This document shows, one piece after another, positions 1 through 13,400 of a stretch of 64,000 bases of DNA. The notes under the pieces are model-generated. The model had not been told where the DNA came from. It made no database searches and saw only the letters and a program-made list of their open reading frames with translations. The stretch is taken from assembly GCF_033807575.1 (NCBI RefSeq), contig NC_084705.1, forward strand, positions 17,788,019-17,852,018. Direction: 5' to 3'. Made by a program: the position numbers and the translations under genes. The first letter of the stretch is position 1, and the number at the start of each line of letters is the position of its first letter. This DNA is from Cydia pomonella. Its lineage: Eukaryota; Arthropoda; Insecta; Lepidoptera; Tortricidae.

Positions 1-455
1 TATAAGTAGTTAATAAAAAATACTAATAACGCCCTTTTCCATTTAACGATAATTATTTTAAAGAAGATCTATGTTTTTTTAAGGTTCCAAAGGGTCGAAA
101 TGTCTTTACCAACGCGTCGTGTCGCCTGACCCAGACTTCATCTAAACATGAGATTTCATGAAAGTCAATTTAAATGTTTTATGGCTAGCATTTACTAAGT
201 GCATTCATTACTGATTGATTACACAAATCGTCGTACCGTCTTCTGGGCTATATTTCTATGAAATTATGACGGCGTTTACTTAATACTTGCTATCTTGGTC
301 TGACTCTAACGAAATTTAGATTTTCGTCATTTTCGCGGTAGGTAAAGATTAATACAAAATTAACATACCTATGTACCTAGCCTAGTCCCTCAAATACGAC
401 CACGTATGTTCGTCCATACTCCATAGTGAAATTGGAATGTGAATATTCCGACGAC
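1..455. other. No gene seen
   Basis: AT-rich DNA with no convincing exon, RNA gene or inverted repeat. Confidence 0.5.
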
Positions 456-720
456 CGGTTTGGCCTAGTGGGTAGTGACCCTGCCTATGAAGCTGATGGT
501 CCCGGGTTCAAATCCTGGTAAGGGCATTTATTCTTGTGATGAGCATGGATATTTGTTCCGGAGTCATGGGTGTTTTCTATGTATTTAAGTATTTATAAAT
601 ATTTATATATTATATATATATCGTTGTCTAAGTACCCCTCAACACAAGCCTTATTGAGCTTACTGTGGGACTTAGTCAATTTGTGTAATAATGTCCTATA
701 ATATTTATTTATTTAATATT
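456..720 (+). mobile_element. tRNA-derived SINE (family 1)
   Basis: The tRNA-like head has box A (GGCCTAGTGGGTAGTGACC) and box B (GGTTCAAATCC), followed by a body with CAAGCCTTATTGAGCTTAC and a 3' end of ATATTTATTTATTTA. Other copies or pieces are at 14580-15010 (minus), 17190-17320, 45430-45525 and 46745-46840. Confidence 0.85.
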
Positions 721-809
721 TAGTCTCTCACTCTTGCACTCTTTCTGTATAAATACACACACTACATAGGTGCAAGCTAACACGGAGAGTACACAAAATC
801 CAAATACTA

Positions 810-1084
810 ACGGCCCGATTCGAAGAATGAGATACGATAACCGATAAGTTCCTGTTTAGATAAGTTCTCATTTAGACATCGTTTGTATGTCGTATAATTA
901 ACAGAAGCAGCTCGATTCGGGCTACCAATGTCACTTTAACGATAGAAATATCGTAGATAGATCTTATTGGGATCACAGCGGAATCGAAATAAATGTCAAA
1001 TTTGACATGTCGTTTAGTTATCGATCTTTTAAAGATCTTTTCAAGATATTAAACGTGTCTTAATCATTTTTCGAATCAGGCCGT
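810..1084. mobile_element. MITE-like element
   Basis: Ends are inverted: ACGGCCCGATTCGAAGAATG at the left, and the complement of ACGGCCTGATTCGAAAAATG at the right. It is 275 bp with no coding capacity. Confidence 0.7.
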
Positions 1085-1133
1085 ACGTAATATTTTTATA
1101 ATTTGTATACTTCACAAATCAACCAAAACAATC

Positions 1134-1922
1134 CGTTTGTTAGTCGTATACCTCGAGATCAAAAAATCCTTGTAGCTTTTCACCTATTCGCGTTTCACCG
1201 TGATAGCGTATTTTACTGTAGCGTGTAATATTGGTGGTATATTTTATTACTCGCATATATTTTTAATAGATTTTTACAACAGTAGCAAATTTTAATGTAG
1301 CATGTATTTTCAATAGCCTATTTAGATAGCCGCATATATTTTCAATAGGTGTTTACAACAGTAGCAAATTTTGATATAGCATGTATTATCAATAGCCTAT
1401 TTAGTTAGCCGCAAAAAAAAATTGTTGCATTTTACCTGGGTCGCATATTGTTGTACTGTATTGTATTAATCGTAAAAAAAATTGGCTATACCACTGGGAT
1501 ATATTAAAAATACGGTCGCTTATTGACCTCATTGTTACAGCCATACATTAACTAGCTTTGGAGAATTTGTTATTTAGGAAATCTACCTCTAAGGTTACAT
1601 ATATCACACTCAAAACCAGGAGATAAACTACAAGTGCGAAATGCATTTACAAGACAAAACTATAGAGGTATAGTGCTTAAAGGAAATATCGCGATATGTA
1701 ATAACGCATTATAAACAAATATCTATCGAGGTGAAAAGCGACTACAGTGAAGAAAGGCAGGGAAGTAAAATATACTATGAATTTTATACACCATTGTAAT
1801 TGGCGACCAGAAATCATACTACAGGAAAAAAATCTGTTCAGAAATTATGAGATCGCGGCGAAACGCGAATAGGTGAAAAGGTACAAGGAATTTTTGATTT
1901 CGAGGTATACGACTAACAAACG
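1134..1922. mobile_element. TIR element with about 70-bp inverted ends
   Basis: The left end CGTTTGTTAGTCGTATACCT through CACCTATTCGCGTTTCACC (to about 1200) recurs inverted at 1855-1922. The interior holds two or more copies of an approximately 84-bp repeat (CAACAGTAGCAAATTTT..., 1275-1410). No ORF was found. Confidence 0.75.
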
Positions 1923-2452
1923 AAACAATCGTCACTCTATGCGGCGCTCAGTAATAAAACAATCTAGCGATCATCTGAATCTTTCTTCGTAGTTTTCTCA
2001 CTCATAAGCACCAGCAAGTTATACCTACCTAAATAGTTTCGTTTCTCTCACGATACAATAATACACGCTACGCGCCACACTTTTCAACTGGCCCGAACGT
2101 ACTTAACAGAGCTAGTTTTTCGCGGTGCAGCGCATTGGGATTAACGATTAACGGACTTAGAAAAATGTAACGGATGTTAACGAGTCCATTAACACTTTTT
2201 GAAGCGATGACAGATGACAGCGTCGGGAGGCAGCAACGAGGCAAATGCCACAGTGAAGGATTTGGCATTCCATATCAGCAATACAAATATTATCCTGCTG
2301 ACCATACTTATCATCATTGGCTTGATTTTTATATACGGACTGTAGAAAATATACTTGAGATGCCATAAGAAGATAGTCCGAAGGGAAATTAACGGTCACG
2401 TGGCCTTCAGATGAAGATGGAACAAATGACAAGATGATGATGATGAGATGAG
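1923..2452. other. Unassigned DNA before the integrase relic
   Basis: One plus-strand frame (about 2220-2400) gives a hydrophobic stretch (NIILLTILIIIGLIFIYGL) followed by basic residues and stops. It could be the tail of a retroelement membrane protein, but it is too short and interrupted to call. Confidence 0.2.
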
Positions 2453-3359
2453 ATGAGAAGATGTGACAAATGTCAACGTCAGAAATACTTTGCAAATACA
2501 AAGGAGCCGATGGTCATAACAACCACAGTTAACTTTGCGTTTGATAGGTTATTTTTAGATATAGTGGGCCCCTTAGTTAAGGATAGTAATAATTATACAT
2601 ATATATTAACGCTTCAGTGCGACTTGACCAAGTACGTCGAGGCGTATCCGCTTACATCTAAGGACACTGTCTCGGTAGCGACGGCTTTTGTTAATAATTT
2701 TATTCTAAGATACGGTATCCCTCGAGAAATAATAACTGACCGGGGCACCAAATTTTTATCCTCTACAATGCAAGAGGTATGCAAACTTTTAAACATAACT
2801 CATCTAAAGTCAACATCTTACCATCATCAAACCATAGGATCCTTAGAAAATAATCATAAACATTTAACATCTTATTTGCGTATTCAAACTAACAATGAAA
2901 CTAGAAATTGGAGTGCATGGTTACCCTACTGGTGTTTTGCTTACAATACGACTGTTCATTCACAAACAAAATATACTCCATACGAGCTTGTATTTGGCAG
3001 ACAATGTAATATTCCGAGTAATCTTTGTAATTCATTGGATCCTATAACTTTAATGACTATGCCTTTGAATTAAAATACAGATTACAAAAATGTCAATATG
3101 ATGCAAAATGTAATTTAATTCAAGGGAAATCTGTGCGAAAAACGCAATACGACCATTATATATTAACCCTGTAAGTTATAAAGCAGACGATCTGATTTTA
3201 ATTAAAAATGAAGCGCTTAGTAATAAGTTGGACCCGCTGTATAAAGGGCCATTCGATTCGTAGTTGTAAGAGAATCTGACCCAAATGTAATAATTAAGGT
3301 TACGGATAAAGAAGTGTCGGTTCATAAAAACCGTACAACCCTACACCCTAGCGTGTAAT
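2453..3359 (+). pseudogene. Gypsy-like LTR retrotransposon integrase relic
   Basis: Pol C-terminal part of a Ty3/gypsy-type element. The second pair of the HHCC zinc finger (CDKC) opens the frame. Catalytic D is in RLFLDIVGPL, D in EIITDRGTKF and E in HQTIGSLENNHK, giving a DDE core. The frame breaks at 3073 and continues in other frames as a GPY/F-like module (LDPLYKGPF) to a stop at about 3357-3359. Protease, RT and RNase H are missing upstream, so this is a 5'-truncated, frameshifted copy. Confidence 0.85.
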
Positions 3360-3435
3360 ATGAAAGTTTGTTTTATTTTGTAAAAAAAAAAAAAGAAAAA
3401 CAAATTTGCATTTTTCTTTTTTTTTTCCTTTTTTG

Positions 3436-3563
3436 GTGAGGCGTGTGGTGTAGTATATAATTAGTACGTAAGCATTGCATATATAATCGTGTAACCTGCC
3501 TAATTAGATCAGAATAAATCATAATCTTCATCGGAGCTGTTGTTTCATTAACGCCGTCCGTAC
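3436..3563 (+). repeat. Probable 3' LTR of the integrase-bearing element
   Basis: It follows an A-rich purine run (3381-3400). It starts near TGTGGTGTAGTATATAATTA, contains AATAAA, and ends near CGTCCGTACA. No partner LTR lies in the window, so the borders are estimates. Confidence 0.4.
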
Positions 3564-4145
3564 ATGACTACTGGTTTTACCGCTGCAACCTGCTCGACTG
3601 AAGCTATTTGATTATCTACGAGGATACGACCAAAGTGCGTCTATTCGCACATAACTACTTAACATAAATGCAATTGAAACAGACTGGATGCGAGGCGCCG
3701 GCTGCAAGATGGGCTCTTAACCCAATAAAGCTAGCATCGCCGCAAACTGCAATTACGCGTTTGATTGCCACCTGCTGCCTGTGATTGGTCAGCGATGCTA
3801 GGGTTGTGTGTTCCGTGCTGCTGTGTCGGGTTGGCAATGAATGGAATTTTCATTCTATTTGGCATTACTTATCTAATCATTTGACATTGTTCTTGTCCGG
3901 TTTGCCTACTCGTCTTCGAATCTGTGGTTGGTGAGTAGGTTCTTTATGAAATCGGAAACGCGCTTGTGACCTTACCTACGAGTACCTTCACGTGTGTTTA
4001 TTTTTCAGTAGACCGTAACCTTATTGTTTCCTTCAGCCGTACTAAGGACAAAAAATCAGCAGCATAATATGTCGGAGATAGAGCCTAAATATTTGAGTAA
4101 TATCTACATGTGTGTACTTAATTTAAACCAACACGATTTTCGTTC

Positions 4146-4266
4146 ATAGTTTTAAAACGAATACGGAACTGTGACTACAAGCGTAATGTCACGTTCGAAC
4201 CGTCAGGCCATATAATAAACGTAAGTTTACGCGATTAAGTCCCGTATTCGTTTTAAAACTAGTTAT
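4146..4266. mobile_element. Short inverted-repeat element
   Basis: TAGTTTTAAAACGAATACGG at 4147-4166 recurs inverted at about 4237-4260. Its core (GCGTAATGTCACGTTCGAAC...) has a diverged relative at 11289-11370. Confidence 0.6.
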
Positions 4267-4375
4267 GTGTGTACTTGTTACGATGCCTCTACGTAGACCT
4301 TTAAAAACCTTGAAAATGCTAATTACTGATCATCATGAGTAAAATCTAAAAGTGTATATTATTATATTGTTTCAG

Positions 4376-4473
4376 GTCTTGACAGAAGAAAACGAATTTA
4401 CCGCAGTCTGTCTGATGGTCGAGTGATCATCACCCAACATTTCACAGAGAGGACTGTCACTCCTGGCGGTGAT
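4376..4473 (+). CDS. Dscam exon a: start of Ig5
   Basis: Acceptor TTTCAG at 4370-4375, donor GTAAGT at 4474. It enters in phase 1 (two bases complete an upstream codon) and leaves in phase 0. It encodes RVIITQHFTERTVTPGGD, the leading strand of Ig5. The exon before it was not found between 1 and 4375. Confidence 0.85.
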
Positions 4474-7400
4474 GTAAGTATAATACCTAATTATATTCAG
4501 CCTGTATTCATCCCACTGTTGGCCAGACGCATCCACTCATGCACGAGAGATTGGGTTATACTTCCCACGTTGGCCCAAAGCGGGTTGGGGACGTCACATA
4601 GACCTTTTAACCTCTTGGCAGTTGTCATGTTTCCTAGCGATGTTTTCCTTTACCGTAAAGTAAGTGGTAATATCAAATTACATTCCCCACGTTCCGAAAA
4701 ACTCATTTATCCAAGCCAGGATTCGAACCAACGATTGAAAGTCGGATGCCTAAACTACTCGGCCACCACCGCTATCAGTAAAGTTTTGATATCACAAATA
4801 CATAAAAATGAAAGTTTAAATCAAGATTTTATTGCTTATTTTAATATGTATTGCTTTTTAGTGCCACTATTCTCAGAATCCGGGACATCGCTAAATACGT
4901 GAATATATTCACATACCGGAGCGTCATGGAGATGAATCCGCATCAGTGTGATAGTCCCGTTAGAATTGCGTTTTAATGCCACTAATTCCAGGAATTTCAT
5001 TAAAAAACACTTTTTTGATTAATTTCAGATCAGCATGCAATGCTCAGCCACGGGGGACAGACCGCCTCAATTCACCTGGGAGCGAGACGGGGTCGTAGTC
5101 ACCACTGATGCGAGGTTAGACTAGCTAGCTATAGGTTCCTTGACAAATACGATCTAAGTATCTTTAAATAAATAGTACCTAAATAATATAGGTTATTACT
5201 GAAACACTATTGAGCTATTAGGCACTGTCGACACCTAAGGCTTCTGTGTGTGTTGTGTGTGAAGGTCTGTACCTTGCAAGAAATGGCATGCAATTTTAAA
5301 ATACATATTTAATTGCTGGCTAAGTAACGAATTTAATCGATCACGATCGTTCAAATGCCGCATTGTATTGCAAATCGCATGCGATTATCGGTGACGTTTG
5401 GAGAGGTAATTACAATCCGGTGAAACCAGGGTTAGTCATGGATCAATAATCATGTATATAAAATAAATTCACTTGTACTCCCACTCACATTTATCAAATT
5501 GTATTTTTCTGATATCAATAGACTGAGATGTTGTCGGCAATATCTCAGTCTATTAAAAACCATTTGTTTAACCTTCCAGGTATTCGCTAGGTCAGCTGAT
5601 GACCTCCGACAACTCGGTGGTCGCTCAGTTGAACATAACGCGGGTGCGCGTGGAGGACGGTGGGCTGTACTCCTGCATCGCTTCGGAGGGCGAATATTCG
5701 GCCGTCCACGAGAACCGACTAGACGTTTACGGTAAGATTGGAATACGATATGTGTGGCTATAAGACTAACTCCCACAAGCCGCATTGCGAATCTTCTGCA
5801 AAGATTTGCGGATACCACACATAGGCCCTCTTTTACACGCATAACACTTTTACGCATGAAGCACGTGTTTGATATATCCTACACCTTTTTTATAGTGGAG
5901 ATTTATCTGTATTCAGAAGGTTTAAAATGTAGACGCAACTAAAGTAAGCTCATAACCTCCTACATTTTTAATTATTTGGATAAGTACATGTGGCGTAAAC
6001 ATTCTAGTCACGTTCTTTGTTAACGTTCGTTTCATTCGAAATCTGATTGAGCATTTCAAATCAGCCTACAGATCCTGCTACCTGAATAACCTAAGTTTCA
6101 AATATACACTTAACCTAAAACCGATTGGGCTTTTCGAATCAACCCTTAGATCCTGATCCTGTTACTTACACGAAGAACGGGTAAAATCGTGAGATTTGAA
6201 ACTTCCAATAATCACCTACTAAGGCCATAATAATTTAGGCTGCACGGAAGCACCTAATGGAGTGCCTATGACCTGTAGGTCCTGAACTACATGACAAATG
6301 ATAAAACGCCTATAACCTTATGCTATTCAATATCTATTTGGAGGTTAATCTCCGCTAAGTATCGACACCGCATTCCTGTCCTGTCCCTCCAAATACACAA
6401 ATTCAATATTCACATAAAACAAACATTTTATCACCATTCAGAAATCATAACATTTTTATCGTACCTACATACGGTACATATTCTCGCGTAATAATGAATT
6501 ATACTTTCAAACTAGATTCAAAACATACGGATGTTATGTGAGGTGTGACAGACTCATCGTTTGTATTAATATGTATTATTACATATTATATCTTTTCACA
6601 GGTCCTCCATACATAAGAGTACTACCTCCGATCAAAGTCCAGAGTGGTGAATCGATCAACTTGAGGTGTCCTTTTTACGGATATCCTATTAGGTAAGTGT
6701 ATCTTTTTATTGAAAATATTAAATAAATTATTGATACTTGTATGCAGACAATAAAAATAACACCTTACAAATTATAAGCAATCATTTTACAGTAAAATCG
6801 ACTGGGAGTACAAGGGCAAAACAATCAATTCCAATCCATTTCAAACACGATACAAACGCAACCAGAAACGTAAAAGAAACGCGCCAACAGTTAACATGAA
6901 CGGAGTCTTAACACTCACAGAGGTTTCTAAAGAGGAAAATGGCGCCGTGTTCACTTGCATAGTCACCAGTCCTTCCGGAGAGATGGCTCGGAGAGCTTTC
7001 GAAATACAAGTCATCGAAGCTCCAGTGCTAGATGATTTGCTACTAGGCAATAATTTACAGGAGGGCCAGATTGTTAATGTGTATTGCAATGTCAGGAGTG
7101 GTGACCTACCAATACATTTTGAATGGTTAAAAGATGGGAAGAGGATACCTAGTGGTTTAAAGGTAATATAACATTTTGAATAATTTAAGCTTATTGCGCA
7201 AACGTACGAGCTCTACCTTCTATACTTTGTATCTTTAGGTATTTAATTAAATAAAAGTAAACAAAATCTACCCTCAAATGGCTCCTTAAGCCAGTTGAGG
7301 GTAGATGAAAACATTACATGATCAAATAATGTAGGTAAAAGTCAGGTCGTTCAGTGACAGACAGATCCAGGAGGTTTTGTATTTGATAGGTTAACCAATA

Positions 7401-10400
7401 AATTGTATACACGTAACTATCCGAAAATGTACAAATTGTTTGTCTACATTTATTTAAATATCTAAAGATGCAGAGTATAATATTTTTCACATAGCTTGGG
7501 TACGGTAACAGCTGCGATTTTCATACAATTGATAAACTTAAAACGCAAACGCAAAGTAATTTAATTTAATCAAGTTGAGTTCTATAACCTTTGTTACAGA
7601 TATTTATGGAGTTATCAAAATCATAATTTACCACAATTACTATAAGACGAGCTTTTCAAGTGATGAATGACATGACATTTCACAAAATCATTAAAATTAT
7701 TGCAGGGCAAAAATATGTTAAAATGACTGAATGAAAATGAGTATGAGTACCTGACTTTTATTATAGTGTTAATATCCACTCCATAGCGCTCTTACTGAGC
7801 TATGAAAACTCCGAAGCCTAGTGATGAGTGCTACGCCGTCGTAGCCTGTAGCACCCTTATACAACAATGAATTAAAAATTGTAGACACACATGTCGCAAA
7901 ATACATATTGTCCCTCAGTTCTAATACTAATAGAAAAATTTAATTATATCTTCTAATAACAGTGATTCAAATATGACTGCCAATTTTTCATGGTTGATGG
8001 ACGCCAGATGCTATATACACGGTGTTTGTTTTAAAGTCCGTTAATTTCAAGCATTCCTGAGCTTAAATTAAGAAACTTTCTCAAAGGAACCGGTATTCTA
8101 ATTAACTCCATTTTCGAGACAATCAATGATTACGAGCGTCTACACTTGCCTTAGAACATGTTTACATATTGAAAAAGAGAATTGATTGTAATAGCGAGAG
8201 GTATTTAATATCTAAGAAAAAAACGTGCCCCTTAATTTGACATCCAATACAGATTGCGCTGTACTGTGCCATATGTTTTGCTGCCACTAAATTGTCAAAC
8301 GTCAACTTTTGACAATCAGAGTTACCGCAAAATGTATACGCTGTCAAATTCGAAGCACGAAATCGTCTTAGATTTTACACATCTTACTCAATCAATGTAT
8401 CTTTGGTATTGATTGGTGTTTAGTATGAGCTACTAAATGCAAGTACTATCTCGGACGATCGATATTCGAAATGTCATTGATACGTCATAGTTTTTTTTTT
8501 TGTAGATTCTAATTATAATGCCCGTGTTACAACAACGTTATTATAGTCTTTTCCGACAATAGAAAAAAGCGGCAAAATTTAAAAAAAGTAGGCGCTAGGG
8601 GTTATTGTCCTCCCATAGACAGATTGAATATCGATATCGCGCCTTAAAAATTAGCTACCTATGCCATTCAGTTTTTTTAAGTATATTAAATTTAGCCATA
8701 CCCCGAAGTTAACGGAGTTAAAAAAACACCGTGTATATACGTGTGTGAAGCGTTCAATGAAAAGCTTAACTATATGTATATACCTATTCCTCTTTCATTT
8801 TACTTAATTCTAAAAACAATTAATTATTAATCAGTTATGTAACGTTTTAGGTAGTAGAACGAAGTTCTGAGCTCTTCAGTGCCTTGGTAATCAAGAAGGT
8901 ATCTCTAGAACACTGTGGAGTTTACACCTGTGTCGCCTCTAACCACGTCGCTAAGGTTAACAGATCTACAGAACTTTACATTAAAGGTATACCCCTCTTC
9001 AGTTTTGAAACTATAGGAGCAAGAACCAGTCGTCAGCATAAAAAAAAGTTTTATATCGGAATTCTTCAGTACAAATTAACAGCAGTCACAGTTCTATTTA
9101 AGAGTATTTATTATTTTTCAGTGGCTCCAAAATGGTTGGAAGAGCCGTCCAACTCTTCGCTCCTTCTGGGCCGGAGGGGAGCCGTATCGTGCAGTGCTAG
9201 CGGCTACCCGCAGCCTCAGGTGCACTGGATGAAGAAAGACGGTACGTGTATTCAATTTATAGATATATTGAAACCCTATACGCTACTTCTAATAAAACTT
9301 AAGAACCTACCCTACACACGCGGGTAGTAAATATTTTTTTGAGTTTTTGAAGTGAACTTTCATTTAGGTACATAAGCCGAATTTTCATTTACATTTATAA
9401 GTGATAAATAGATGATGCGGATAAGTTTGTTATTCACGCTTTAATTTTTTTTTAAATATATAAGTAAATACCTACCATGAGGTATGGCGGAGGGATCATG
9501 ACAACTAAATTCCCACCGGGTTGCCTAAATTCAAGCAATCGCCTACCTTTTCCTCCAGGTTCTATAGAAAATGCGGTGTAATAAGAAACATGCCCTGGAT
9601 ACTTGTATATACAGGAGAATATTTTTATGTTCCCAGCTCTTCTTGGCACCTGGCAGCCAGTCCTAGAGCTCGCCGGCGGCGGGATCCTCAGCCTACCCAA
9701 TGGGACCCTCGTGATAGAGGAGGTGTCCCTAGCTGACGAGGGGCTCTACTCCTGTAACGTGGAGAACGGAGTGGGGCAGCCGCTTAGCAAGTCTGTGTGG
9801 ATGAGTGTCAATAGTAAGTCACCAATCAGTAATGTTTGGACCAATGGTAGCAAGTAATTGGGTCACCGGTACGAACCTGAACCGAACCTCCCCAATGATC
9901 TCTTTGTGCAATACGTGTCTTAAGTGTGCGAACGGAGGGTTCTGCTATTGAAACTCTAATATAGTAGTAGTAGTAGTAGTAGAGCCATTTATTCCAATAA
10001 ATATTACATTGGTTTCAAAACATGCAATGATTTTGTAAATAGATTTAGTATTAATAATATTTCATAATTTGCAGTGTAAATTTATACAATTATAAAGATA
10101 AATACTGAATTTCATTTTTAATTATTGTCCCATGCATTCTTATAATTTAGGTTGATAAGTTATGTTACTAATTATTGTATTTATTTATTTATTAAATATT
10201 TATTGTGATGTCCATTTGTGGACATAGGCCTCCTCCATCGTGTGCCATGTATTTCTGTCCGCAGCAATTCTCGTCCAGGCTACGCCCGCCACGGCCTCGA
10301 TGTCGTCCCGCCAGCGGCGCCGCGGGCTTAAAAAAACACTAATATAATATAACATAATTTAGGCAAAATTGTACCTACATATTGCAAGTTTGTGAACATA

Positions 10401-13400
10401 TACCTCGGTACCCAATCCGAGTTACAGCTAGTCTTTCTACTCTCCAAATGCCTAATAAAATAACCCATTAGTTACGGTTGAAAGATATTGCTACTCATTT
10501 AATCAAAGTGACGAATAAATTGGATATTTAAAATATAAGAAAGAAACGTCTTAACTATATATAGCTAAAGCAGAAAAGGAGGTGAAGCAATTGAAATCAG
10601 AAAACATCGCATTTACAACCAGACTGAGGGACAAGGGATTTGATTTTCGTGAAATCCAGTGATTAGCAAATGTACCTAAACGTGAAAAACATCCCGTCAC
10701 AAACCATCGGATGTCGTGAGTATTGTGCATGAGTACCTAGGCAAAGTGACGACCCTAGCGTACAAGTGAATAATCAATATCAAGTGCGGGTAGTTTGCAA
10801 AACTAGTGCAGCTACAATATGAATCAAATTTGAGTTAGCTCAAATGATTTTTACCCCTAAGAGGCCTAAGACCCTAATCTGTCAAACAAAACCCATTCTT
10901 TCTTTTGTGCGATCGGTTGGCTCACGTGTTGGTCGCGTGGCAAAGTAACAATGTCGTTTAAAAAGCGGCTTTATCGTAGTGGTTTTAAGATTCAAATCTA
11001 CCCGTAACATGTTTTAGTAATGTAGGACGATCGAACACGTCAATGCAGGCGAGCGCTAATGTTATTACATAGATTTGAACTTTAACACTATCACGATAGG
11101 TACAGTATACAGTTGCTTTTTAAAGGACATATTGTTGATTTGCCACGTACTCGTAGCTAATACGGAAGCTGACCGCTCGCATAAAAGAAACAAAGGTTAA
11201 TGTTTAACAGGGTCTGAGGACTAAAAATAATTTAAGAAAATTCACACTATGTAGGATGTTGATACATTCCTCGCCAGTCTGCCTGTGACCACGGACGTAA
11301 TGTCACATTGAATTGTCAGGCCAAAATAATAAACGTAAGTGTACGCTATTAAGTCCTGATTCATTTTTATAAATAGGTACCAAATAAGTTATGGGAACAT
11401 TAAATTTGCTTATAGCAATTCACATATGTACAGTAGGGTTCAAAAGCGCGTGGATAAGTTATGAATGAAATCATTCATAAATTGTCCATGCAAATTTGAA
11501 CCTGATGGTACATCGTCCTGCAATAGTGCATGGCCACTTTATAAATGAATTTCGTTCATAATGTTTCCATGCAATTTTGCAGCTTGCTGTAGTTTCATAT
11601 CTATCTGTTGACTCGCGCTAGATCAATGATAAAGTGATTTTATAACGTTATCCATAAAAATGTCATTAAACCTGGTTTATGATATATCTACCACAAAACA
11701 TGTATGGGTGAAATTTTATTTTTAATTTTACAGAACCCGTTCACTTTGAATCATCGACAGCCAACGTGACCTCACGGTTGGGTCACCCGATAAACTTGGC
11801 ATGCAAACCACTCGGCGATGAACCAATCAGGGTTACCTGGACCCACAATGGGAACGTCATCGATTTTCGACATCACAGGTACCACCGCCTGCTAAGAAAA
11901 TTAATAAATACTCCCCTCTGCCGAAAAAGTGGCCTTGTTTGTGGGGACTTAAAACGCTCAAATAAGTACCTAAAAGGTAACGCGTACGTAAGAACTTTCA
12001 CTTTTCTTTTAAACTTATTTTTTTTTAGTTTAAGTACTCGAATCGTAAGCGATTACAATGAAAAAAGTGCTATGTAATCCCGCAAAATGGCAGCCAGAGA
12101 AAAAAAAACAGACGCGCCGTGCGAATAATAAATAAAAAGGTTTTCTGTGTCCCTGGATGCTTTTTAGCGAGTACGAGTATCCACTTTGTAACGTTTCACC
12201 TGGTCCATTTACCTTGCAATAAAACCAGGTATGAATGTATTTTCCAGATCAAAACTAACTGAGACGAAATCCACACTGGGCGTTGTTAGCACAATCAACA
12301 TCCAATATTCCGAGGCTATGGACGGCGGCTTGTACCAGTGCCGAGCGAGCAACCCCTACGGCGCTGCAAGCTTCGCTATACATCTCACCATTTTAGGTAG
12401 GCTTACCGTTGAAACTTTTATTGATCATACTTCGGTAAATAGACTAGTATTTAACGTACAATCCAAGTGTACCTAATCAATTACTCCGTTACTCTACTGC
12501 TTAGTGCCACTTTCCCATCCCACTAACCCAGGGTTAACCGGTTAAACTTAGAGGTACCATTGTTACCAGTATTTTTCTTTTTCATTTTTTTCAAAGACTT
12601 AATCAATTTTAACGTTTTAACCAGTTAACCCCGGTTTAGTGGGATGGTGCAAGTGGCGCTTAGTAATTGAACATTATTTAGTTTTTGATAGAGTTAAACG
12701 CTAAACGTTTTGTCATGACTCATATCCGCTTCATTGCCTTATCATATTTAATATGATTGTGTGTATTAGGATTTTGGACTATACTCAAGGGCGGAGATCA
12801 GGGAGAAGGGTGGAAGGGCCAGTTGCATCCCTGGAGACCAAATATTATATTACATACAAAGTATGCCCCCCCTCCCCACCGCTAGGCCTTCGCCGATATC
12901 AGCTTCCTTTCTAGCCCATCGCCTGGCAACGCTTTTGACTATACATGGTCCTTCTTTAATACTAGTTACAGGTTTGATTCCAAGATAATATTTAATATCT
13001 ACATCCACAGAGCCCCCCACGCCGCCGTCCGACCTCCGCGTGGAGTCTGTATCGTCACGCGGCGCGCTCGTGTCGTGGCGCGACGCGCGGACGGCACACG
13101 CACAGTACTACTCCTTGCAGCATGTGCCGCAGCACTACAATGTCTGGGAGCACGCGGTCACCATCAACGTCTCTAGGTAAGGTAATCTTCTAACCAAAGA
13201 TTCGGATTGTCTGATGAGATGTGTAAAGTCAAAGACAAATTGGTGCTTCCTATTAGACAGCTAATGTGGATAGAGCTGCACGGGGTACATTATGCGGTAA
13301 CTCTGGTTGTCAATTGCTCAGTTGCTAAAAAATACACTCATTTACTCTCCACTAAAGGAAGGTCACTAGTTTTCGGAAATAATACAAATATGAGCAATAA

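Noticed and set aside
456..535. Candidate tRNA gene
   Set aside because: Boxes A and B are present, but the cloverleaf is degenerate and the sequence continues into a SINE body found elsewhere in the window.
2174..2400. Possible retroelement envelope tail (hydrophobic segment plus basic residues)
   Set aside because: Only one short hydrophobic stretch with stops around it, and it lies upstream of integrase, where an envelope gene would not be.
5450..5857. Minus-strand 135-codon frame
   Set aside because: Antisense shadow of Dscam exon c and its hairpin.
7163..8850. A second, alternative Ig7 exon as in Dscam2
   Set aside because: No stretch with the Y-x-C motif and flanking splice sites was found. 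The intron is largely filled by a TIR element.
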